From: Nocardioides sediminis
Lineage (GTDB): Bacteria > Actinomycetota > Actinomycetes > Propionibacteriales > Nocardioidaceae
Direction of reading: 5' to 3'
DNA length: 62,025 bases
Assembly (NCBI RefSeq): GCF_003047295.1
Contig: NZ_PZYZ01000012.1
Coordinates: forward strand, 1-62,025
Below are positions 8,424 through 16,460 of this stretch, one piece after another (position 1 is the stretch's first letter; each line of letters opens with the position of its first letter). The translations under genes and the position numbers were made by a program. The notes beneath the pieces were generated by a model that saw nothing but the letters and a program-made list of their open reading frames with translations, did not search any database and was not told the DNA's origin.

Positions 8424-8569
8424 TAGGACAGCGGCACGTCCCGGGGTCGCGTGCCGTCCTGGGCGAGCGGTACCCCCGAGGTCGAGTCCTATTCACGCAG
8501 GGTCCTGCCCGTCTGCATCGTGGGACCCGTTCAGGAGCCGTTCAGGGTCGGTCCGTACGGTCGGGACGG

Positions 8570-9352
8570 ATGACTACTGCGATCCGAACCCGCCACGCCC
8601 TCGGCCTCACCCTGGCCGCCGCCATGCTCTCGCTCGCCGCCTGCGGAGGCGGCGACGGTGACGCCGCCGACTCCGCCGCGGAGGCCTCGTCCGCCGAGCA
8701 GTCCGAGCAGTCGGACCAGACGGCGGGTGACGCCGCCGACCTCGAGGGGATCCCCGACGTCGTCGCCGAGGTCAACGGCGAGGAGGTCACCAAGGAGGAG
8801 TTCGCGCCGATCTACCAGGCCCAGCTCCAGCAGGCCACGATGCAGGCGCAGATGAGCGGGGAGAAGCCCGACGAGGAGGCGCTGAAGGAGCAGACCGCCG
8901 ACGACCTCGTCGACACCGAGCTGCTCGCCCAGGAGGCCGAGTCCCGCGGGATCGAGGTCACCGACCAGGACGTCGACGACGAGCTCGCCTCGATCGCCGA
9001 GGACAACCAGATGGGCTCGGCCGACGAGCTCCTCGAGGCGCTGGAGCAGCAGGGCACGACCGAGGACCAGGCCCGGGCCCAGCTCGAGACGCAGGTCATG
9101 ATCGAGCAGCTCGTCGCCGACGAGGCCGGGCCCGCGAAGGCCACCGAGAAGGAGCTGCGCGCGCTCTACCAGCAGGCCAAGGAGCAGCAGGCGCAGATGG
9201 GCCAGCAGGGCGGGCAGCAGCAGGAGATCCCGCCGTACGAGAAGGTCAAGCCCCAGCTCGAGGAGCAGGCCGAGTCCCAGCGAGTCGGGACGGTGGCGAC
9301 CGAGCTCGTCGAGCAGCTCCGCGAGGACGCGGACATCACCATCAACCTCTGA
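8570..9352 (+). CDS. SurA-N-domain lipoprotein (secreted chaperone-like)
   Basis: The 260-residue protein has a lipoprotein signal with the lipobox LAAC (Cys25), then an acidic Ser/Glu-rich linker. A SurA_N-like helical domain starts at about residue 62 (IPDVVAEVNGEEVTKEEFAPIYQ). No parvulin peptidyl-prolyl isomerase domain is present, so it is more likely a chaperone for exported proteins than an isomerase. It is rich in Gln and Glu (QQAKEQQAQMGQQGGQQQ). ATG 8570 is supported by a TACGGT hexamer 8 nt upstream (leaderless type). A longer frame upstream runs antisense to the GAF-ANTAR gene and looks spurious. It is monocistronic. Confidence 0.85.
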   Translation: MTTAIRTRHALGLTLAAAMLSLAACGGGDGDAADSAAEASSAEQSEQSDQTAGDAADLEGIPDVVAEVNGEEVTKEEFAPIYQAQLQQATMQAQMSGEKPDEEALKEQTADDLVDTELLAQEAESRGIEVTDQDVDDELASIAEDNQMGSADELLEALEQQGTTEDQARAQLETQVMIEQLVADEAGPAKATEKELRALYQQAKEQQAQMGQQGGQQQEIPPYEKVKPQLEEQAESQRVGTVATELVEQLREDADITINL

Positions 9353-9779
9353 GGTCGTGGCGATCGGCCCGACAAGCTCGACGCGCCTGGCGGAACCCCG
9401 GGGGATGGGTGCGTCGCCAGACGCGTCTTGATAGACGGTACGGCCATCGCCGACGGGGCGACATTCCCCCGATGGGGTAACCCGGTGCGGGGTGGCCGGA
9501 GCCGTCGAGAAGGGCCGAGGTCCGCGCCGGCGGATCGACGACGGGGGGTCGACGGTACGCCGGCGCGGTGGGCCCGGGACGCCGGGACATGGGGGGGTGG
9601 CGACACAGGCCCTGCGCTCAGGGCGGGCCCCGAGCAGCACCGCGATGGTAGAGCAGGTAGAACGTGTTCGCAGCCCTTTGGGTGGAACACCCACGCCGGG
9701 CGGTCCGGGCGGGTGCGTGGTCCCGGTCACCCACCGCTCCGGCATGCTGTCCGCGACCGCCGACGACGAAGGGTTCCTG
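9353..9779. other. Intergenic region without a convincing gene
   Basis: No frame here has convincing coding character or a ribosome binding site until the one before 9780. I see two small hairpins, GCCCTG-CGCT-CAGGGC at 9609-9624 and TGGGTG-GAA-CACCCA at 9679-9693. A locally AT-richer stretch lies around 9645-9680. They could belong to a terminator for the lipoprotein gene or a leader for the DedA gene. A frame in phase with DedA extends upstream, but its composition is not protein-like. Confidence 0.5.
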
Positions 9780-10400
9780 ATGGGTTCCGTGCTCGACTGG
9801 GTCGTGATGGTCATGCGGACCCTGGGAGCGCCCGGGGTCGGGGTGGCCACGGCCCTGGAGACGGTGTTCCCGCCCGTCCCCAGCGAGGTGGTGCTGCCGC
9901 TGGCCGGCTACACCGCCAGCCAGGGTCACTACGGCCTGGTGCCGGCGATCCTCTGGGCGACCGTCGGCTCGGTGGCGGGTGCGTTCGTGCTCTACCGCCT
10001 CGGCGCCCTGTGGGGGGCCGAGCGGCTGTGCGCGACCGCGGAGCGGATCCCGCTGCTGCACGCCCGCGACGTCGAGCGGGCCATCGCGTGGTTCGGCCGC
10101 AACGGCCGGTCCGCGATCTTCCTGGGCCGGCTCGTGCCGGGGGTGCGCAGCTTCATCTCGATCCCCGCCGGCATCGACCGCATGCCGCTGCTGCAGTTCA
10201 CGCTCTACACGACCGCCGGCAGCCTGCTGTGGAACGCGGCCCTGATCGTGGCCGGCTACGAGCTCGGCGCGCAGTGGCACCGTGTGGAGGCGTACGTCGG
10301 CGAGGCGTCGGTCGTCATCTACGCGGCGCTCGCCGCCGCCGTGCTGTGGTTCGTCGTACGACGGGTGCGCGCCCACCTCGGCACCACCGGGGGTGCATGA
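9780..10400 (+). CDS. DedA-family membrane protein
   Basis: The 206-residue protein has the DedA (SNARE-associated) core. It shows ETVFPPVPSEVVLPLAGY near the N-terminus, then the amphipathic FGRNGRSAIFLGRLVPGVRSFISIPAGI region with the conserved Arg and Pro-Gly, and transmembrane helices at about 50-70, 135-155 and 175-195. DedA proteins translocate undecaprenyl phosphate or phospholipids and support envelope homeostasis. The start ATG at 9780 follows GAAGGG at good spacing; ATG 9744 is possible but has no site. The substrate cannot be told from sequence. Confidence 0.9.
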   Translation: MGSVLDWVVMVMRTLGAPGVGVATALETVFPPVPSEVVLPLAGYTASQGHYGLVPAILWATVGSVAGAFVLYRLGALWGAERLCATAERIPLLHARDVERAIAWFGRNGRSAIFLGRLVPGVRSFISIPAGIDRMPLLQFTLYTTAGSLLWNAALIVAGYELGAQWHRVEAYVGEASVVIYAALAAAVLWFVVRRVRAHLGTTGGA

Positions 10401-10471
10401 CCCGCGGGCCGACGGGGAACGACCTCCCCGTGCCCCGCCGGACGGTGGCGGCGCGTGGAGGGAGACAGAGC

Positions 10472-11254
10472 ATGAGCGACAGCACCGACGGCCCCGGACC
10501 GTCCGAGCGTGGCCTGGCCGTGGTCACGGGGGCCTCGACCGGCATCGGTCGCGCCTTCGCCGAGATCCTCGCCCGGGAGGGCTTCGACCTGGTCATCGCG
10601 GCCGACGAGACCTACATCCTCGAGGTGGGGGCCGAGCTGGCGGCGTCGAGCGGGCGCCGGGTCGTGCCGCTGCACGTCGACCTCTCCGGGGGGCCGGGCG
10701 TCGAGCACCTGCACGACCAGGCGTCCGCTCAGGGCGTCCCCGTGACCGTCGCGGTGCTCAACGCCGGGATGGGCGTGCACGGCCGGTTCGACGAGGTGGA
10801 CCTCGAGCGGCAGCTGCAGCTGATCGACCTCAACGTCCGTTCGACCGTGCACCTCGCCACCCTGCTGACCCGCGACATGGTGCTGCGCGAGGAGGGGCGG
10901 CTGCTGTTCGTGTCCTCGATCGCGGGCAAGGGGCCCGGCCCCGGCCACGCGGCGTACGCGGCGTCGAAGGCCTTCGTCCACTCCTTCGCCGAGGCGACCC
11001 GTCACGAGCTCGCCGGCACGGGGGTCAGCGTCACCTCGCTGCTGCCCGGGCCCACCGACACCGCCTTCTTCGAGCGGGCCGGGATGCAGGACACCGTGGT
11101 GGCGCGCGGCCCCAAGGACGACCCGTACGACGTCGCGCGGGAGGGGTACGACGCGATGATGGCGGGCCGCGACCAGGTCGTGGCCGGGTCCGCCCGCAAG
11201 GCCCTGGGGGCCACCACCGCCGCCGGGGAGTCGTCCGCACCCCTCGGGGTCTGA
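10472..11254 (+). CDS. Short-chain dehydrogenase/reductase
   Basis: The 260-residue protein is a classical SDR. The NAD(P)-binding TGASTGIG motif is at about residues 17-24, NAG at about 98, and the catalytic serine and YxxxK follow (SSIAGK..., AAYAASKAF). A GGAGG-type site sits just before ATG 10472. The substrate is unknown. It lies 72 bp after the DedA gene and 34 bp before a small membrane protein, upstream of the UbiA/PKS operon, so a tailoring role there is possible but unproven. Confidence 0.9.
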   Translation: MSDSTDGPGPSERGLAVVTGASTGIGRAFAEILAREGFDLVIAADETYILEVGAELAASSGRRVVPLHVDLSGGPGVEHLHDQASAQGVPVTVAVLNAGMGVHGRFDEVDLERQLQLIDLNVRSTVHLATLLTRDMVLREEGRLLFVSSIAGKGPGPGHAAYAASKAFVHSFAEATRHELAGTGVSVTSLLPGPTDTAFFERAGMQDTVVARGPKDDPYDVAREGYDAMMAGRDQVVAGSARKALGATTAAGESSAPLGV

Positions 11255-11288
11255 CCCCGGTCACCGGGCACCGCCTACGTTCGAGGAC

Positions 11289-11657
11289 ATGGACTACCCC
11301 CTCACCAAGGCCCTCGCCGTCGCCACCCTGGGCTACAGCGCCTGGGCGGTCGCGCGGCCTGACGCCCTGCGGGCCCAGCTCGACGACCCCGCCGAGTGGC
11401 GGCAGCCGGTCTCTCGCCTGGCCTTCACCTACGCCGGGCGCGACGTGCCCGTCTCGACGCTCGCGCTGCTCGGGGGCGCCCAGGGTGCCCGCACGGCCGC
11501 CCTGCTGCGCATCGCGGGCGACCTGACCGACGCCCTCACCTTGGGCACGACCGCGTCGTCGGCGGCCTCGCGGAAGAAGGCCGCGGCGGTCGCTGCCGGC
11601 TACGGCGTCGTCAACGCCCTCGCCCTGGTCGTCGACGAGCGGCGCCGCCGGGCCTGA
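11289..11657 (+). CDS. Small hypothetical membrane protein
   Basis: This 122-residue protein has a short N-terminal hydrophobic stretch (TKALAVATLGYSAWAV), Ala-rich helices in the middle (TLALLGGAQGARTAALLRIAGDLTDAL) and another near the end (AAAVAAGYGVVNALALVV). I would expect two or three membrane helices, somewhat like the DUF4267 group, but the match is not sure. ATG 11289 has a TACGTT hexamer 7 nt upstream, so the mRNA is probably leaderless. It is separated by 97 bp from the UbiA gene. Confidence 0.7.
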   Translation: MDYPLTKALAVATLGYSAWAVARPDALRAQLDDPAEWRQPVSRLAFTYAGRDVPVSTLALLGGAQGARTAALLRIAGDLTDALTLGTTASSAASRKKAAAVAAGYGVVNALALVVDERRRRA

Positions 11658-11754
11658 CCCGGATCGTCCCGGCCCGCGACGCGCGTACCCAGCGGCGGCC
11701 GGGATGGGTAGGTTCGGCACCGAGCCCCGGGTCGGGGCGGACAAGGGGAGGCCC

Positions 11755-12582
11755 ATGACCGCTGACGTCGCCCGGGGTCGCGCGCGGTCGTCCTCGCGCG
11801 CGGGCGCGCTGCTGGCCACCGCCCACGCGGGACCGACGGCGGCCGTCACGCTGCTGGCCGGCCTGCTGGCCCTCGCGCAGGAGCTGTCGCCGGGAGACGT
11901 CGCGCTGGTCGTCGGCGCGGTGCTGGCCGGGCAGCTCTCCATCGGGTGGAGCAACGACCTGGTCGACCTCGGCCGCGACCGGCGGACCGGTCGCGACGAC
12001 AAGCCGCTGGCCACCGGCGCCGTGTCCGTCACCACGGTGCGCGTCGCCTGCGCCGTGGCCGTCGCGGCGTGCGTCGTCCTCTCCCTCGCCTGCGGGCTCG
12101 CGGCGGGACTGGTGCACCTCGGGTGCGTCGCCGCCGGCTGGGCCTACAACCTCGGCCTCAAGGGCACGGCCTGGTCGTGGCTGCCCTACGCCGTGGCGTT
12201 CGGCGGGCTGACCGTCTTCGTCTCGCTGACCGGTGGGGAGGCGCCGCCGTGGTGGTGGCCGGTGGGGGCGGCCCTGCTGGGCGTCGGCGCACACCTGCTC
12301 AACGTGCTCCCCGACCTCGACGACGACGCGGCCACCGGGGTCCGTGGCCTGCCGCACCGGCTCGGTGCCCGGTGGATCGCGCCGGTCGCCGCCCTCGTCC
12401 TGGGTGCCGCGAGCGCGGTCGCCCTGGCCGGCGCCGCGCCGCCACCGGCCCTCGCGGTCGGTGTGGGCGCGGTGGTGCTCGCCCTCGTGGTGCTGGTCGT
12501 GCGCGGTCGCGGCCGGACGCCCTTCCTGGCGGCCGTGGGCATCGCCCTGGTCGACGCCGCCCTCCTGGTGGCCGCCCGATGA
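11755..12582 (+). CDS. UbiA-family prenyltransferase
   Basis: The 275-residue integral membrane protein carries the first aspartate motif as Asn67-Asp68-x-x-Asp71-x-x-x-Asp75, followed by DDKPLATG. The second acidic motif is around Asp187-Asp191 (LPDLDDDAATG). Seven to nine hydrophobic helices are visible. UbiA enzymes attach an isoprenyl diphosphate to an aromatic or similar acceptor at the membrane. ATG 11755 is preceded by AAGGGGAGG. It begins the cluster with a type III PKS, methyltransferase, FAD monooxygenase and IPP isomerase. This suggests that the acceptor is the polyketide phenol/quinone and that the isomerase feeds the donor. Membership of another UbiA subfamily, such as chlorophyll or heme A type, is less likely in this setting. 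Confidence 0.9.
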   Translation: MTADVARGRARSSSRAGALLATAHAGPTAAVTLLAGLLALAQELSPGDVALVVGAVLAGQLSIGWSNDLVDLGRDRRTGRDDKPLATGAVSVTTVRVACAVAVAACVVLSLACGLAAGLVHLGCVAAGWAYNLGLKGTAWSWLPYAVAFGGLTVFVSLTGGEAPPWWWPVGAALLGVGAHLLNVLPDLDDDAATGVRGLPHRLGARWIAPVAALVLGAASAVALAGAAPPPALAVGVGAVVLALVVLVVRGRGRTPFLAAVGIALVDAALLVAAR

Positions 12583-12649
12583 CCCGCCCGCGGCCACGTC
12601 CGTGCCTTCGTCCCCGTCCCCGCTCCTGCCCACGCCCCTGGAGGCTGTC

Positions 12650-13705
12650 ATGAGGATCCTGTCCGCCCGCGGCGCGTTGCCGGCGTACTCCCACCCACAG
12701 GAGGAGATCACCGAGGCGTTCGGCGAGGTGATCTCCGAGCGCAGCGTGGACCGCGCGCTGCTGCGCCGCTTCCACCGCAACGCCGGCGTGGAGCGGCGGC
12801 ACACCGTCCTGCCGCTGGAGGAGTACGCCGGGCTGCGCGACTTCGGGCAGGCCAACGACCTCTTCATCGAGCACGCCGTCCAGCTGGGCGCCCAGGCGCT
12901 GGTCGACGCGCTCAAGGCCGCCGACCTCACCCCCTCCGACGTCGACCTGGTCGTCACCGCCACCGTGACCGGCCTCGCGGTGCCCTCCCTCGACGCTCGC
13001 ATCGCGGCCGTCGTGGGGCTGCGCGAGGACGTCCGCCGGATGCCGCTGGTCGGCCTCGGGTGCGTGGCCGGGGCGGCGGGGATCGCCCGGGTGCACGACT
13101 ACCTCCTGGGCCACCCCGACCACACCGCGGTGCTGGTGGCCGTCGAGCTGTGCTCGCTGACCCTCCAGCGCGACGACGTGTCGGTCCCCAACCTGGTCGC
13201 CAGCGGGCTCTTCGGCGACGGCGCGTCGGCCGTCGTCGCGACCGGCGCGCGCGGGGCGGACGGTCCCGTCGAGGTGCTCGCCTCCCGCAGCCGGCTCTAC
13301 CCCGACAGCGAGCGGACCATGGGCTTCGACGTCACCGGGGGTGGCCTGCGCATCGTCCTGGACGCCGAGGTCCCGACCCTCGTCGAGCGCCACCTGCGCG
13401 GCGACGTCGACGGCTTCCTCGCCGACCACGGGCTCACCCGCGCCGACATCGGCTGGTGGGTGTGCCACCCGGGCGGGCCCAAGGTGATCGAGGCGCTGCA
13501 GTCGGCGCTCGAGGTCCCGCGGGACGCGGTCGAGCTGACGTGGCAGTCGCTGGCGCGCGTCGGCAACCTGTCGTCGGCCTCGGTCCTGCACGTCCTCGAG
13601 GACACGCTGCGCGAGCGGCCGCCGGCACCGGGCAGCCACGGCGTGCTGCTGGCGATGGGGCCAGGCTTCTGCTCCGAGCTCGTGCTGCTGCGGGGCGCCG
13701 CGTGA
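12650..13705 (+). CDS. Type III polyketide synthase (chalcone synthase-like)
   Basis: The 351-residue protein has the catalytic triad Cys138 (GLGCVAGAAG), His273 (WWVCHPGG) and Asn306 (RVGNLSSAS), and the C-terminal GPGFCSELVLL typical of bacterial type III PKSs. These enzymes extend an acyl-CoA starter with malonyl-CoA and cyclise the product to alkylresorcinols, alkylpyrones or similar. Actinobacterial relatives include SrsA of Streptomyces griseus and PKS10/11/18 of mycobacteria. GGAGG lies 5 nt before ATG 12650. It overlaps the next gene by four bases. The partners (ICMT-like methyltransferase and FAD monooxygenase) match the srsABC order, so an alkylresorcinol-derived quinol is the best guess for the product. 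Confidence 0.95.
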   Translation: MRILSARGALPAYSHPQEEITEAFGEVISERSVDRALLRRFHRNAGVERRHTVLPLEEYAGLRDFGQANDLFIEHAVQLGAQALVDALKAADLTPSDVDLVVTATVTGLAVPSLDARIAAVVGLREDVRRMPLVGLGCVAGAAGIARVHDYLLGHPDHTAVLVAVELCSLTLQRDDVSVPNLVASGLFGDGASAVVATGARGADGPVEVLASRSRLYPDSERTMGFDVTGGGLRIVLDAEVPTLVERHLRGDVDGFLADHGLTRADIGWWVCHPGGPKVIEALQSALEVPRDAVELTWQSLARVGNLSSASVLHVLEDTLRERPPAPGSHGVLLAMGPGFCSELVLLRGAA

Positions 13706-14271
13706 CCACCCTGGCCGCGTTCACCGTCCTCGTCGCCCTCGTGGGCCTCGAGCGGATCGCCGAGCTCGTCGTCTCGACCCGCAACGCCGCCTGGAGCAAG
13801 GAGCAGGGCGGGGTGGAGACCGGCCAGGGCCACTACCCGTTCATGGTGGTCCTGCACACCGGCCTGCTGGTCGGCGCGCTGGCCGAGGCGTGGCTGCGCC
13901 GGCCCGACGTGCCGTCCGCGCTGGCCTGGTCGATGCTCGCGCTCGTCGTGGCCTCCCAGGCGCTGCGCTGGTGGTGCATCACCACCCTGGGCCGCCGCTG
14001 GAACACCCGCGTCATCGTGGTCCCCGGCCTGCCCCCGGTCACCTCGGGCCCCTACCGGATCTTCCGCCACCCCAACTACGTCGCCGTGGTCGTCGAGGGG
14101 GTCGCCCTGCCGCTCGTGCACGCGGCGTGGATCACCGCGGTCGTCTTCACCGTGCTCAACGCCGGGCTGCTGGCGGTGCGGATCCGCGCCGAGGACGCCG
14201 CGCTGGCGACGCTGCCCGACGCGGGCACGGGGACGGACAGCGGGACGGGCGCGGAGGCGGGCCGTGCGTGA
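13702..14271 (+). CDS. Isoprenylcysteine carboxyl methyltransferase-family O-methyltransferase
   Basis: The 189-residue membrane protein has four or five helices and the conserved C-terminal SAM-binding signature GPYRIFRHPNYVAVVVEG at residues 116-133. Homologues next to type III PKS genes (SrsB in Streptomyces, BpsB in Bacillus) methylate the polyketide rather than a protein. The GTG start overlaps the PKS stop (GTGA) and its 3' end overlaps the FAD enzyme by 8 bp, so the three are coupled. The last 15 residues are a Gly/Thr/Asp-rich tail. The regiochemistry of methylation cannot be predicted. Confidence 0.88.
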   Translation: MTTLAAFTVLVALVGLERIAELVVSTRNAAWSKEQGGVETGQGHYPFMVVLHTGLLVGALAEAWLRRPDVPSALAWSMLALVVASQALRWWCITTLGRRWNTRVIVVPGLPPVTSGPYRIFRHPNYVAVVVEGVALPLVHAAWITAVVFTVLNAGLLAVRIRAEDAALATLPDAGTGTDSGTGAEAGRA

Positions 14272-15304
14272 CCTCGTCGTCGCCGGCGGCGGACCGGTCG
14301 GCCTGGCCGTCGCCCTGCACGCCGCCCGTGCCGGGCTCGACGTCGTCGTCCGGGAGCCCCGCACCGGCCCGGTCGACAAGGCGTGCGGCGAGGGGCTGAT
14401 GCCCGGCGCCGTGGCCGAGCTGGCGGCGCTCGGGGTGCACCCGGACGGCCACCCGCTGGTGGGCATCCGCTACGTCGCGGCCTCCGGCCGGGGGGCCGCC
14501 GCCGAGGCGACCTTCGAGGCCGGGCCGGGCCTCGGCGTGCGTCGTACGACGCTCCACGCCGCGCTCTCCGACGCCCTCGCACGCGCCGATGTCCCGGTGG
14601 AGGCCGAGCCGGTGCGGTCGGTCCGCGACGCCGGCGGACACGTGCTCGTCGATGGCGAGGCCGCCCGCTACCTGGTGGCCGCGGACGGCCTCCACTCACC
14701 CGTACGACGCCTGCTCGGCCTCGACGTCACGGCTCGCGGTCGCCGCCGGTTCGGCCTGCGCTGCCACGTGGAGCAGGCGCCGTGGACGCCCTTCGTCGAG
14801 GTGCACTGGTCGGCGCGGGCCGAGGCCTACGTGACCCCGGTGGCCGACGACCTGGTCGGGGTCGCGGTGCTCACGGACTCCGGGGGGCCGTTCGACGACG
14901 TGCTGGCCTCCTTCCCGGCGCTGGCGGCCCGGCTGGACGGCCCGCGGACCCGGGTGATGGGCGCCGGTCCGCTGCGGCAGCGGGCCAGCCGCCGGGTCGC
15001 GGGCCGCACCCTGCTCGTCGGCGACGCCGGCGGCTACGTCGACGCGCTCACCGGCGAGGGGATCGCCCTCGGGCTGGCGCAGGCCCGGGCCGTCGTGGCC
15101 TGCGTCGTCGCCGACGACCCGCAGCGCTTCGAGGGGGTCGCGGCCCGCCTGGGCCGACGCCACGAGCTGCTCACCCACGCCCTGCTGCGTGCGACCGCGC
15201 ACCGCCCGGTGCGCCGCCGCATCGTCCCGGCGGCCGCCCGCTCGCCCCGGCTCTTCTCCGCCGCCGTCAACCAGCTCGCCCGACCGATCGAGGTGCCCGC
15301 ATGA
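14264..15304 (+). CDS. FAD-dependent monooxygenase/oxidoreductase (SrsC/geranylgeranyl reductase-like)
   Basis: The 346-residue flavoprotein has an N-terminal dinucleotide fold (VVAGGGPVGLAVALHAARAG), a CGEGLMPGAV substrate-loop motif shared with geranylgeranyl reductase-type enzymes, and a second FAD signature (LLVGDAGGYVDALTGEGIALG) near residue 250. In this operon a hydroxylase that turns a methylated alkylresorcinol into a quinol or quinone, as SrsC does, is the most likely role. Reduction of a prenyl chain is the alternative, since the same fold does that too. The start is GTG 14264 inside the previous gene. Its stop overlaps the IPP isomerase start (ATGA). Confidence 0.88.
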   Translation: MRDLVVAGGGPVGLAVALHAARAGLDVVVREPRTGPVDKACGEGLMPGAVAELAALGVHPDGHPLVGIRYVAASGRGAAAEATFEAGPGLGVRRTTLHAALSDALARADVPVEAEPVRSVRDAGGHVLVDGEAARYLVAADGLHSPVRRLLGLDVTARGRRRFGLRCHVEQAPWTPFVEVHWSARAEAYVTPVADDLVGVAVLTDSGGPFDDVLASFPALAARLDGPRTRVMGAGPLRQRASRRVAGRTLLVGDAGGYVDALTGEGIALGLAQARAVVACVVADDPQRFEGVAARLGRRHELLTHALLRATAHRPVRRRIVPAAARSPRLFSAAVNQLARPIEVPA

Positions 15305-15882
15305 CGTCCGCCCCCCTCGAACAGGTCGTCCTTCTCGACGAGGAGGGCCGCGCCGTCGGCACCGCCGACAAGCGGGCCGTGCACCACGCCGACACCCCGC
15401 TGCACCTGGCGTTCTCGTGCTACCTCTTCGACGGCGAGGGCTCGGTCCTGGTGACCCGGCGGGCGCTGCACAAGCCGACCTGGCCGGGGGTGTGGACCAA
15501 CGGCTGCTGCGGCCACCCCGCCCCGGGGGAGCCGCTCGAGGACGCCGTACGACGTCGGGTCGAGCAGGAGCTCGGCGTGCGGCTGGAGGGGCTGCGGCTG
15601 CTGCTGCCGCGGTTCCGCTACCGCGCCGTCATGGCGGACGGCACGGTCGAGCACGAGATGTGCCCCGTGTTCGCCGCGAGCACCACCGACACGGTCCGGC
15701 CCGACCCCGCCGAGGTGGACGAGGTGCGGTGGGAGCCATGGGACGCCTTCCGCGCCGGGGTGCTGGACGGCAGCCGCGACATCTCGCCGTGGTGCCGCGA
15801 GCAGGTGGCGGCGCTACCGGCCGACCCGCTCACCGCACCCCCTGCGTCGTACGACGAGGTGCCGCCCGCCGCGCGTTACTGA
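15301..15882 (+). CDS. idi: Isopentenyl-diphosphate delta-isomerase, type 1
   Basis: The 193-residue Nudix-fold protein has the catalytic cysteine motif TNGCCGHP and the glutamate motif EHEMCPVF of type I IPP isomerase. It interconverts IPP and DMAPP with Mg/Mn. ATG 15301 overlaps the previous stop. The C-terminal tail is Pro/Ala-rich. As the last gene of the UbiA/PKS operon it should raise the DMAPP pool for prenyl-chain synthesis. No prenyl diphosphate synthase is in the window, so the chain must come from elsewhere. Three palindromic repeats follow its stop. Confidence 0.96.
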   Translation: MTSAPLEQVVLLDEEGRAVGTADKRAVHHADTPLHLAFSCYLFDGEGSVLVTRRALHKPTWPGVWTNGCCGHPAPGEPLEDAVRRRVEQELGVRLEGLRLLLPRFRYRAVMADGTVEHEMCPVFAASTTDTVRPDPAEVDEVRWEPWDAFRAGVLDGSRDISPWCREQVAALPADPLTAPPASYDEVPPAARY

Positions 15883-15898
15883 CGTCCGGCCGGGGCGT

Positions 15899-16044
15899 GC
15901 GACCTGAGTCACCGGGTGACTCAACTCGTCGGACCTCGACCGATCGGGTCGGAGCTGCGACCTGAGTCACCGGGTGACTCAACTCGCAGCGCTCGGGCGG
16001 GGCTGGTCGCGCCGGCGACCTGAGTCACGGCGTGACTCAGCTCG
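15899..16044. repeat. Three 30-bp palindromic repeats with exact 58-bp period
   Basis: Repeats lie at 15899-15928, 15957-15986 and 16015-16044, separated by two different 28-nt sequences. Each has the form GCGACC + core + ACTCG/GCTCG. The core is TGAGTCACCGGGTGACTCA (15905-15923 and 15963-15981), a stem-loop. In the third copy (16021-16039) the centre changes from CGG to GGC, a paired change that keeps base pairing. The second copy has extended arms (GCTGCGA/TCGCAGC). They fill the space between the convergent idi and DUF1622 genes. No cas gene is near. They may be tandem terminators, protein-binding sites or a decayed mini-array. Confidence 0.9.
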
Positions 16045-16084
16045 TAGCGCCCGGATCGGGGCCCACGCGAGGCCCGACAGCCAC

Positions 16085-16453
16085 TCAGCCTGCGGGCGTG
16101 CCTGCCTCGCGCCGCGTCGCCCGGCGCCAGGGCAGCGTCCCCTCGAGCTCGACCTCGAGGGAGAAGCTGAGGAACGTCCGGACCAGCACGATGAGGCCGA
16201 GCGCCAGGGCGCTCTCCAGCGTCGGGTCGACGGTGATGGTCAGCACGATGTCGGCGATGATGAGGAACTCCAGACCCAGCAGGATGGCGCGGCCGACGTT
16301 GCGCCGCGCGGCCTCGTAGGCCGACTGGGCGCCGGTCGTCCGGGCCGACCACAGCGCGTGCACGCAGGCCGTGAGCGAGCCGACGACGAGGATCGCGACG
16401 CCGCCGATCTCGAAGCCGTGGACGACCAGCTCCATGAGCTCGTCGAAGCTCAT
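16085..16453 (-). CDS. DUF1622 membrane protein
   Basis: The 122-residue protein has three predicted membrane helices, about residues 13-33 (GGVAILVVGSLTACVHAL), 53-72 (LLGLEFLIIADIVLTIT) and 80-98. It carries the pattern YEAARRNVGRAILLGLEFLIIADI, which I associate with DUF1622. The function is unknown. It follows an unlisted 50-codon acidic gene by 7 bp on the same strand and converges on idi across the palindromic repeats. Confidence 0.85.
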   Translation of the reverse strand: MSFDELMELVVHGFEIGGVAILVVGSLTACVHALWSARTTGAQSAYEAARRNVGRAILLGLEFLIIADIVLTITVDPTLESALALGLIVLVRTFLSFSLEVELEGTLPWRRATRREAGTPAG

Positions 16454-16460
16454 CGGCAGG

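Noticed and set aside
9428..9779. N-terminal extension of the DedA gene or separate ORF in the 9.4-9.8 kb gap
   Set aside because: The frame is open but has non-protein-like composition; a good ribosome binding site lies directly before 9780.
15905..15923. AP-1/GCN4-like TGAGTCA site
   Set aside because: The resemblance to a eukaryotic factor site is chance; the context is a bacterial palindrome.
15899..16044. CRISPR array
   Set aside because: Three repeats with two equal 28-nt spacers fit the size, but there is no cas gene, no leader and only three units; the paired change in copy 3 suggests structural conservation. Kept as a repeat.
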